Positions 13,801 to 25,800 of a stretch of 64,000 nucleotides of DNA are shown in pieces. Position 1 is the first letter of the stretch, and every line of letters starts with the position of its first letter. The position numbers were made by a program, and so were the translations under genes. The DNA is from Gari tellinella (Eukaryota > Mollusca > Bivalvia > Cardiida > Psammobiidae): assembly GCA_922989275.2 (NCBI GenBank), contig OV277867.1:3782001-3846000 (forward strand), written 5' to 3'. The notes under the pieces were generated by a model that was given only the letters and a program-made list of their open reading frames with translations, made no database searches and was not told the DNA's origin.

Positions 13801-16800
13801 AGAAAATAGTTCCAATTTATATGCCGGTAGTCAATAATATGTATCATAAGAAAAAATTTCTTTAGTCTGGCAGATGGTAGCTTAAAGCAGGCTGAAAGTA
13901 AAGCAGAATGCGCCTTAGGGCGCATTCTGCTTTACTTTCAACCTGCTTTAAGTGGTCAACTATCTTCAATACTAGAAACAGGCTATGGGGTAATGGGTTA
14001 AACACTGAAAACTAATACTGAAGACCTTTAGCAAACAGATTGGATCTAGATCAGGTCCACATTTTGTGGGGCCTGACCACAGTGACCAGGATCCAAACTG
14101 TTTGCCAGTTGGATTTCTTATTTCTGTAAATTTAAAGAAGAGCAAATCAATTTCTGAAGTTCAGCCTCTACAACAGCCTATTCAGTGTCGAAAAAGTTAA
14201 ACATCAGCTTGCATAATACAGTCACACCTGTTATTACAGGCACTCATAAGATTTGATTTGTTTTGATTTTACGTCTTCAGTCATATCGCGACGTACAGCT
14301 AATTATAGGTGGAGGAAGACCCCAGAAGCCCTTTATGCACTGTTTCAGGCACAAATCGGCAACTGGGTAGAACCACCGACCTTCCGCAAGCCAGTTGAAA
14401 AATCCAAACGACCCTACTCATAAGAAGACACATTAACCAATTACCCCATAAATACGCCTTTTTACATGTATAATTTATCCCTCCACTGAATAAAATAGTT
14501 CCAGTTTACACAGTTTTGAATATGCACGATAAGAATTTTCTCCTAAATTGTATAAGATGGTAGCTTAAAGCAGGCTGAAAGTGAAGCAGAATGTGCCTTA
14601 ACCCTTTGAACCCTAGTCCCGCATATAGGCGTCCTTTTCAAACAGTGTACATGTGAATAGTACGCTTGTCCTGTGCAAACAGTGAAGACCCAGATCAGAG
14701 GGCTCCAAAAGGAGCCCTCTGATCAGGGTCATCACTGTTTGTCATAATGCCAAACATTGACAAAAACAACCCCTAAAAGTCTGAAATAGACTAGACTAAA
14801 ATGGAAACTGGAATTGTCCATTTCAAGTTTCAGGGAGGAAAGAGTTAACCAATTACAGCGCTCCCTCTCTTCAAGGACACCCAATGGGACACAAAAATTG
14901 TGTGTGTTGTTCGGAGGGAATCATTATAGGGAGGGAAATTGATTTAAATTTGCAAACAGATTGAATCCAGATCAGACGCCGCGTAACGTGGCGTCTTATC
15001 TGGATTCGAACTGTTTGTCAATCGTCATTATGTTTGGTTTTTTAAATGTCCAATAATTATGTAACTTACAGAAAACCAGCAGACGACAATTTTAAGCAGA
15101 CGATATTGCAGCCGTGAAAGCTTGAGATATAACTGTCTTGTTTGGGGAACAGCCGCAATTGTCGTTGTAAGGAGAGAGTCGTTGTTTGGAGGGCCTTTAT
15201 AGGGAGGGAACACTGTACTCCATAAATATGTATTACTACGCCTCTAATTATTTCTACACTTAGGAAAGTAGTCCCTACCTGGGAAGTCCTGAACATATCA
15301 TACAGAAGGCATTTCCCAGTATCTTTCCAGACTCAAAAGTAATAAAGCTTTTCAGTTTAGCCTGAGATCATTCTCTAGCATTTGATCGGTAAGATTTGAG
15401 CTTTTGCTCAAATTTGATCAATTTAATGCTAGAAAACAATCTCAGACAGACTCAACTGAATATGCTTTAAACCTTGGGCCCTGATAGCAGTTTAACCCTT
15501 TACCTGATATAAGCGCCTTTTAGCGCATTCCGTTTAATCCTACGCGGAAGAAAATAATTCCAATCTATGCCTTAGGGCACATTCTGCTTTACTTTCAACC
15601 TGCTTTAAGTAGTCACCTATTTTCAAAACTAGAAAAGGCTATGGGGTAAAGAATGCTCCTGAATAATCTACGGAGAGCAATCGACCATTCTCATCAACTA
15701 TGGGCCTGTTCCAAACCATGGTATGGCATAGTTTGGAATTGGCCGTTAGTTGACGGAAACACCCAATAGCTGTACACTGAGTACCAATTTTGGTCTGATC
15801 TCATTCGCGTCCTCAAGCTTTATACATACAGGGCTCCAGAAAAGGGGAGTAAACTCAACGAATGCAGCATTTTCTCACTCATTTAAGAACCAACTCCTAT
15901 GGTGTTTCTACTCATTCGAATTGTCTGGAAGAGACGACTCTAATGAGTAGTGACATCATAGGATTTAAAGCAGAAATAAAGGTTTTAGTTTTTGAAAAAC
16001 TCCCTTATCTGGAGCCCTGTTTATAGCCAATGGCTAAAATAATATGTTGCACTGCATACACATATCATCTATTTTCCTTCAACCAACCTGGCTTTTCTTT
16101 TCTGTCCTCAGATTCATCGAGAGACGATTGTCTTCTCTTCTTCCTACTGGATCTCTTCTTTACTGGCATCGCAATTGGCTCATTCGTGTTTGTGGAACCA
16201 GCTGTGAAAAGCAAATGACAATAGTATACATTTAGGACTCGATACAACAGCACAATTCGTTCTCAACAAAAATGTTATTGTAACGAGTTTGTTGTTACAT
16301 TGAAATTCATACAGGGCCACAGATAAGAGGGAGTAAACTGAACAAAAACAACATGTTCTCACTCATTTTAGCACCAAATCATATGGTGTGACTACTCATT
16401 AGAATCGTCTCGAAGAGACGATTCTAATGAGTAGTACCACCATAGGGTTTACTGCAGAAATAAAGATTTGAGTTTTGGAAATACTCCCCTTATCTGGAGC
16501 CCTGTTTATATATATAACATTGTGCAGGTTTGTTTCTTAAAAATTCATGTCAATAAGTGAGAAGTAACGGATGTCACTGTATCTAGCCCTGACTGTAATA
16601 CTGACAAGACAATTCTCCTGTAACAAATGATGAAAATAGCTCTATGGTCTGTAGAATTAGAATTAATGATAGTCAAAATAGAAACTCTCCCCCCCCCCCC
16701 CCCCCCCTCTCCCCAACACCATAGAAATGCCTTTTAACCCATTCCCCCCATGGCCTGTTTCTAGTTTTGAAGACAAATGACAGCTTAAAGTAGGGTGCAT

Positions 16801-19800
16801 TCTGCTTTACTTTCAGCTTGCTTTAAGCTACCTCCTGCTAGAATATAAAAAATATTTCTTACGATACATATTCATGACTGTATAAAAGGGAACTCTTTTC
16901 TTTAGCAGGGGAATAAATTATAGGCCTGAAAAGGCGTATTTATGGGTTAATGCATACATGTAATAGTTCTTTATTTATTCATAAGTTGTTTCAAGCAGAC
17001 TGAAAGCAAGTTTGGAAATTTCTGCTTTTCTTTCAGTCTGCTTTAACTCATTCACACCTGAAACTCTAAATGGACAACTCCACTTTACAATTAAATCTAG
17101 TCTATTTTTTAATAATTAGGGTGGATTTTAACAATGTTTTACAAAATAATATACAGTGTCTGTGAAGACTCTGATCAGTGGACTCCTTAAGGAGACCTCT
17201 GATCAGGGACTACACTGTGTGCCTAGGACAAGTGTACTCTTGACAGGTAAATGGTTTGTTAATGACGAGTATGCTCATCGCTAGTGTTAAACAATCATCT
17301 GTGTATACACTGAAAACAAGATATAAGGGAAATATCTAACCTTTTATGCTATAGCCTGTTTCTAATTTTGAAGACAGGTGACTACTTTAAGCAAGTTAAA
17401 AGTAAACCAGAAAGTTCCTGAATGCACATTATGATTTACTTTCAGCCTGCTTTAAGTCATACCATCTTCTAGGATATTCACCCTTTGAGCCCTAGTCCCG
17501 CATATAGGCGTCCTTTTCAAACAGTGTACATGTGAATAGTACACTTGTCCTGTGCAAACAGTGAAGACCCAGATCAGAGGGCTCCGAAAGGAGCCCTCTG
17601 ATCAGGGTCTTCACTGTTTGTCACAATGCCAAACATTGACAAAAACAACCCTTAAAAGTCAGAAATGGACTAGTTTAAAATGGAAACTGGCATTGTCCAT
17701 TTAAAGTTTCAGGGAGGAAAGAGTTAAGCAAGTTAAAAGTAAACCAGAAAGTTCCTGAATGCACATTATGATTTACTTTCAGCCTTCTTTAAGTCATACC
17801 ATCTTCTAGGATATTAACCCTTAGCCTGCCACTCACGACAATAGCTCCATATGCAAACAGCTTGGATCCGGATGAGACGCCGAGTAACTCGGCGTCTCAT
17901 CCGGATCCAAGCTGTTTGACACTCGGACAACATTTTCAGCAATTTTGAGCAACTTTGAAGCACTTTGAAACTTGAAGCAGACGAGAAATATAGCAGACGA
18001 CAATTTATTTGGCGGGCTAAGGGTTAAAGATGACTATATAAATTGGAACTATTTTCTTCAGTGTAGGAATAAATCAAAGGCATAAAAATGCATATTCATG
18101 GAGTAATGGGCTTACCCAGAGCTCCAGATAAGGGGAGTATTTCAAAAACTTAAATCTTTATTTCTAAATTAAACGCTATGATGTCACTACTCATTAGAAT
18201 CGTCTCGAAGAGACGATTCTAATGAGTAGTAACACCATAGGATTTGGTGCTGAAATGATTGAGAAAATATTGGATTTGTTCAGTTTACCCCCTCTTATCT
18301 GGAGCCCTGCTTACGATTAGGCTGTTGTTGATCTATAAATATCTCAGCACTTGACAGACTAGATAAACTGGTGAGGGAGTGTCGCCTTGATCCTGCATGT
18401 AGTGACTGGAGGGCTCCAATCTCCTCGTCTTCTTCTTCAACTAGATCAATAGAGGCTGGCCGAGGACTAGAGCTATTGCTACCAGAAGCTTTCAAACTCA
18501 ATGAATTATCTGCAAGGATATCACCAGCGTTCTTATCATCTGGTGGTAGTAAGTCCTGACTTTCTGAAATTCCAGAATCTCCCCAGTCTTCCACAAGCAC
18601 AGTCTTGTTACTGTCTGTGTCAAGGTCTACATTGTTTTCAATTATTTCCTTTATCACACCACTATCAATGAGCAAATTTTCTATTCCTTCATTACTCCTG
18701 TTGTTTTCTTGGTGGCTATAACCATTAGCATTTGAAGATTGTGGAGTAGTTTCTGAGACACCAATTCCTTTAGTTTTGTCTGTCACCATATCTCCATTAG
18801 CTGCACCAGTTTCTACACAGTTGATTTTTACATCATCAAATTTGTTCATATCTCCTCCTCCACTATAAAGACTGTCTTTGGTTCTATCTGAAATATTACC
18901 GACTCTGTTCTCAGTAGCATTTCCATGTATGACTAGATTTGTTTCATCTCTTAATGTTTCAGAGTTGCTCTCACATAGTTTACCATCAGTTTCATCTAAC
19001 CTTTGTACAAGTAGTTCTATATTGTCATCATCATCATCATCATCACCATTTTCTACTTCATTTTCAGCTGATACATCTAGATCAAGATTTGTAAAGCTTG
19101 CAGCACTTGAAGTATGGCTGATTGTGTGTTTCAGTGTATCACTAGCCGGTCCCTCTGTTGTACTCAGAGAGCTTATCACACTACTAGATCTACTTCTATT
19201 GGAGTCTGAACTATCAGCCTCCACTGCAGTTCTATTTTCCACTTCCTCTACCATACTATGATACTCCTCACTAAATTCTCCCATATCTGCTGCTACCAGT
19301 CTGTCATATAGTCCATACAGCTCTTTGATTCCCAGTTTCTTTCTCACATGTTTGTGGTGTAGTACACTTCTATAGGCAAGGCAGAGTCTAGCAGCTGCCA
19401 CTAGGTTCTGGGAGCTCAGACACAGTGGAACTACTTCAGACACAGGTAATATAGCAATGTTGGCAACCTCCATAGTTTGTAGGTAAATAAATATCTGGTT
19501 ACCAAGACAGACTACGTCAAGAATCCCTGGAAATAGAAAGAGTAAACTCTGCATGAACAGACAAACTCATTCTTAATCATAAAACTTTGCTAAGCAACTC
19601 AATTATTTTGGTGCAATTTATTGCACTAAACAACCTTAAAATGAATAGTCCTAAACGGACTAGACTTTATATGAATAATAGGAAACTGGAATCGCCAATC
19701 AAAAGTTACTGTACCTGAAAATGGTTTGGACCATAGAATGACAGCAACATTCACTGTGTCAAGAACATAGAGAGTGGTAGAGTTCCAACTCAACAGGAAA

Positions 19801-22800
19801 TTGTTACTGAAAATAAGAAAGCAACAGTTAGCATTTCAATGCAGCATCATCCATAAAAATGATCATAAACTCATACAAAAAATTGTCTACGACAGACACT
19901 TATGATAAATGCAACCAATGTAAACATGTTAAAAAGACCTGATTTTAATGAGCTGAAAATTTACAACTAAAACAGTTATGGGGAGACATATTGACAGAAA
20001 ATAAGGTCCAATACAGACAACTCATCTTCCCAAAACCAAACAGACACTCATATTGAAATTGAGATGAGCAAGCTTGATCCTTACAGACAACACACTCTGC
20101 TTTACTTTAAACCTTCTGTAAGTGGTCACATGTTTTCAAAACTTGAAACTGACTATCATTTAAGGGGACTTTCTGCTTAAGTTTTATTTTGCTTTAATCA
20201 GTCATTTTCCTTATATAGGTGATGTATTAACCCTTTATTCCATAGCCTGTTTCTAGTACAGTAGAACCTGTGAAAACCGGACGCCCTCCGGACTGACCCG
20301 ATCATCCGGTTTACACTGTACATGTAATATTAACGATAGGTGATCACTTGAAGCAGGTTGAAAGTAAAACAGAATGTGCTTTACGTTCAGCCTGCTTTAA
20401 GCAAGCCTCTCATAGGATATAGAAAATATGTCTAATGGTGAATATTAATGACTGTTTTAAACGTTTTAGTTTTGGAATTATTTTCTTCAGTGGAGGACAA
20501 AGTCAAATGCATTAAAATGTGTACCTTTTGAGTAATTGGGTTAAATACTGTGCTTCTTTTGTATAATCCCTACACAGGTTTATGTTATGTTAACTTACCT
20601 GAGCACCAGTAGTTTGGGAAAGTTGACTGCCTGGCCTGGAAAAGTCCCTTCTTCAGGACCAATGTAGTCACTAAAAAGTTAAACATTGCACTTATAACAA
20701 AAGACAGAAACTGGATATAAAAACAAAGCTTATATAGAAGAAATAATAAATTCATACCAGTGTATTATCGTACAAAACAGAACATGGGTAGGAGTTGAGA
20801 TGCGTAGTAATTAAATCATGAGGTTGTAGGCCACGTGATTTAATTACCAGCATCTCAACGACTACCAGTATAATTACCATATTGCCTCTGCTGCCGTACT
20901 AATTATCGTCGGGCATACAAAAAAAGTCGCCAGAAGGCAATAAAACTTGCTGGTTGGCACATTTCTGAACTTAAAGGCAAAGGCTGAGGTCAAGGTCATA
21001 GGGTCTAAATTTTCTCATTGATGGAAAGGTATTGTGCTATGGTATGTAAGCTGCAAGAATGAAAATCATAGGTCAAACGGCATAGAAGTTGTGAACACTA
21101 TCTTGAAACTGCTAATGGGAACACCAACAGGACTGCCGATGCCAAAGATTGGGTGACAATATAAACTCACCTGGACATTTGTTTGATGAGCTAAACATTC
21201 TTCTCTCAGAGCTCCAGATAAAGGAAGTATTTCAAAAACTAAAATATTTATTTGTGCATAAAACCCTGTGGTGTTACTACTCATTAGAATCGTCTCATTT
21301 GAGACGATTCTAATGAATAGTAACACCATAGGATTTGGTGATGAAATAAGAGAAAATGTTGGAATTTGTTCCGTTTACTCCCTCTTATCTGGAGCCCTGC
21401 TATACTTACCCATGTGGTGTGAACACAGGAACTGGGGGTATAGCCAACAACTGTTTGAACTGGTGAGTATTCAACACACTGCCATTGAAGTCAACCTGAT
21501 AACCAAACAAATATAATGATAGCCATAAAAATGTATACTCAATATTCATTAAGCAATAACGAATAAAACAACATTTACTATCAAGGTAAGGCTAAGCTAT
21601 ACAATGATTACATTATGATTTTGTAAGTTGTGTGAATCAGGCTATCCTTGCATGTTTATATCACTTAATCCCTTCACCGCAATGATGTCATCTGCTTTAA
21701 CCCATTTCCCCATAGCCTGTTTCTAGTTTAACCCTTTAAACCCTAGTCCCGCCTATAGGCGTCATTTCAAACAGTGTACATGTGAATAATACACTTGTCC
21801 TGTGCAAACAGTGAAGGCCCAGATCAGAGGGCTCCGAAAGGAGCCCTCTGATCAGGGTCTTCACTGTTTGTCAGTAATGCCAAAATTGACAAAAACAACT
21901 CTTAAAAGCCAGAAATGGACTAGACAAAAATCGAAACTGGAATTGTCCATTTAAAGTTTCAGGGAGGAAAGAGTTAAACAAATTCATGATTATATAAAGT
22001 TGATTTTTTTCTACAGTGGTGAAACAAATCAGAGGAGTAAAAAGGCGTATTTCTGGGGTAATGAGTTAGATAACTGACTAAAGTAATATTATAATGAAAA
22101 TCTAACAGTTTGAATCCTGGTCAAATGGCACATAATAAAGCCTCTCATCAGGCTGCAAACTATTTACTAATAACCATTGCACTTAGAGTATGGCAGTAAA
22201 GGGGTTAATATTTAGGGGTCTGTCTCAGTCTGCTTCAGTCTACATTGTTAGAGCTTCCAAACAAACTTTTGACATATCCATTGTACAAGTTTGAATAAGA
22301 TCGTAATATGAAGTGAGCCATACCTCCCAAATCCTTGATCCAGGACGGGCACAGTAAATCATAGGTGTCACAGAGCCTTGAGACAAGAAACAAGCTCCAT
22401 AGCGACCATCCCTGAAAATACAAGTATCATTTACACAGTTGATAAATACACAATTGTGTCAGGCAGATGTTTAGGGTGATAAACAGGGTCCAAGGTTATA
22501 AGGAGTTTGAGTTGAGTCTGAGGTTGTTCTTATAAATTTGGTCGAGTCAGATTTGAGCTTTTGACTCAGCCCAGACTCTTTATGATCTTGAGCCCAGAAC
22601 TGAAGTTACAACTCTCTATTGTGACCAGTCAGTAAGGTAGACTCAGGGCTGCCATTTCTCCGGATTTTTCCTAAATCTCCGGATATTTTCCCAGTTCATG
22701 GTAGCTTAAAGCAGGCTAAAAGTAAAGCAGAATGCGCCCTTATTCTGCTTTACTTACAGCCTGCTTTAAGTAGTCGCATGTCAACAAAACAAGAAAAAGG

Positions 22801-25800
22801 CTATGGGGATTCGTAAAATCGCACTTGAAAAATGCAAATTTGGAAATCTTAGGATTTTTCATGTCAACTTATGGCAGCCCTGTAGACTCCAAAGGCAGGT
22901 GGATGCTATTTCAAACCATTTACCCAATAGCCTGTTTCTAGCAGGACTCCAGATAAGAGGGAGTAAACTGAACAAATCTAACATTTTCTCTCTCATTCGA
23001 ATTAGGAGTGGCAGCATAGGGTTTACTCCACAAATGAAGATTTTAGTTTTTGAAATACTCCCCTTATCTGGATCTCTGTCTACTTTTTGAAGACAGACAA
23101 TAACTTAAAGCAGGTTGAAAGTATTGCAGAATGTTTTTAAGGTGTATTCTGCTTGTCTCTTAGCCTGCTTTCAGCTACCATCTGCTAAGGTACAGAAAAT
23201 ACTTGTTATGTTGCATATTATACATGACCCTATCAAGTGGAAATATTTTCAGCAGTGGAGGAATAAATTAAAAGCATAAAAAGGGTGAAGTAATGGAATA
23301 ATGATTTAAAGTAGGGGAAAAGTAATGCAGAAAGTTTCTATAACTAAAAGGCTCTATGCACTATTTCTTTTCTGCAATAAGACATCCACAGTCATAAGCC
23401 AACCATGAGATTTATGCATTCATAGGTCAAAAAAGTGTGCTTAGAATTTGTCAACAAAATGATAGTTATCTTCCATAAATCTACACCATTTAGTTGTTTG
23501 AAATGATGTTATCAAAGATTTACACTTTTCCTTCATAACCAAATGGATTACCTTAACTTCTTGCCAATCTGGGTGAAGTTGTGCCTGAAAATAAAAGATT
23601 TAGATGTTAGACACAGTTAGGTGTACCACTATGATAAAATCATGAATGTTTTCAAACTATTCTGTACACATTTAAAACCTGTTCATCTATAGATTCTGAT
23701 ATTTGGTCACATTGATAACTTTGTTTAACCATTTCTGTTGTAAAAAATGTAAACATACCAAGTATGTACATCTTTTAAAGCAAGCGATCTAGACCCAGAT
23801 CAGGGTCTATAGTTTTGGGACAACCCTCAAACATTTACTCCATAGATATGTAATCTTACACATTTAATTTATTCCTCCACTTAACAAAATAGTTCGAATT
23901 TATACAGTCATGTTTATATATCATAAGAAATAGTTTCTATGCTCTAGTAGGTTGTAGCTTAAAGCAGGCTGAAAGTAAAGCAGAAGACAAAGCAGACTCT
24001 GCTTTACTTTCAGCCTGCTTTTAGTTGTCACCTGTCTTCAAAACTAGAAACAGACTATAGAGTAAAGGGTTAACACATTCAACCCTAGCAGGGAGTATAC
24101 TCGTAACTCGTCATTTACAAACAGTGCACCTGTGAGGATTTCAATCGTGTAAACAGTGTAGACCTGATCAGAGGGCTCCTTAAGGAAATGCGCCCCTTAC
24201 CTGGAGCTCTGTTATAGGGTAATGAAAAGGTTAAGGAATGTAGTAAAAACTCGATTCTACAAACTCGCGTTAGTTCGAACATACCCATATTTCAAAGTTA
24301 AAACGTGGCTAAGCCACGTTTTAACTTTGAAATACGGGTATGCTCTTACTAAAGAGAGGTCATCTTATCGAATTTCAAATTATTAAATACTGGTACGATC
24401 GATTTAATCGAGTTCGTAGTATCGAGGTTTTGACTGTATATCCATCTTGCCAACCTACTTGATAGTGTTGCACAGGTAACATCTGGTCATGGTGGACACT
24501 AATAGTTTCTCTTCTGCCTTGTCTATCTGTACAATGGCCGAGTCAAGCTTCAAGATCACCTCTAGTGGCAGACTGAACAAGTTTTTGGCCTACAAAATGA
24601 AGAAATTGAGATTAATATGCTGCGAAAATAATCTTTTTTTTTTATTTTTTTATCTCAAACCACAATTGTATTTAATCATTAATAATCAAACTTGTTACAA
24701 TAACCTGTACTCCATAATTATGCCTTTTAATACATTTAATTTATTCCTCCACTGAAGAAAATAGTTCCACTTTATTAATTCATGAGACTCATGAATATAC
24801 ACCATAAGATTTTTTTCTCTATATCCAAGCAGACTAGCTTAAAGCAGACTTATCATGTTTAGTGGGAAAGAATAACTCTTGCCAATGTAAGTCATTCTCA
24901 GAGCTTTAGATAAGGGGAGCAGGGCTCCAAATAAGAGGGAGTTTCCAAACAAATCCAACATTTTCTCACTCATTTCAGCACCAAATCCTATGGTGTTACT
25001 ACTCATTAGAATCGTCTCGACAAGACGATTCTAATGAGTATGACACCATAGGGTTTAATGCAGAAATAAAGATTTTGGTTTTTGAAAACTCCCCTTATCT
25101 GGAGCCCTGGGGGAGTATTTCAAAACTTAATATCTTTATTTCTGCATTAAACCCTATGGTGTCAATACTTATTAGAATCGTCTCTTCATGACGATTCTAT
25201 TCAGGAGTGACACAATGAAATCTGGTGCTGAAATTAGTGAGATTATGTTGGATTTGTTGAGTTTATTCCCTCTTATCTGGAGCCCTAATATTAATCTGTT
25301 TGCAAAATCAAATAGTTACCTTATTGGAAGACACTGGTATAAGCGATACTCTGCCGAGATCATCACCAAAATATAACTTAGTGCTAGTCATATCCCAGTA
25401 GAGGCAGGTGACTGTGGCAGGGCCAAGGTCTGAGGTGGAGCGCAGGGTCTCAGGCTTGGACTTGGTCTCCAGCTTCAGTTCTAACACATGTACTGCTCCA
25501 GAACTGTTATAATATACAGTGGTAAATACGCTATTCCTACCCGCTTTACACGTTTCTTACGCGTTTATTATCCGTTTCATTAAACGCGTTTCCTAGCCGT
25601 TTCTTTACGTGTTTAATAGATAAAGTCGTGTTAATCCGAAATCTCCGCGTGAAACGGGAAACTGATGCACCAATCGCAACATCTCTGGTATAATCGTTTA
25701 TTAACGCGTTAAAATTGTTAGGCGTTAACAGTTCGTTAACCGTTCACTATGCGTTTCTTACGCATAGATTAACGCGTAAATGGGTAGGAATAGCATATTT

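Larger units (their letters stand above)
17338..18112. mobile_element. TTAA-1 composite with 85-bp internal duplication and two insertions
   Basis: TTAA-1 sequence at both ends (TATAGCCTGTTTCTAA and GGAGTAATGGG). Bases 17391-17475 recur at 17728-17812 with only one or two differences. TTAA-2 (17476-17727) lies between the copies and TTAA-3 (17814-18027) follows the second. Confidence 0.75.

Noticed and set aside
18117..18309. CAG-1 as a true introner (an intron made entirely of the element)
   Set aside because: The intron from exon 11 to exon 12 is about 2.1 kb and holds many other elements; the acceptor is not at the element's other end.
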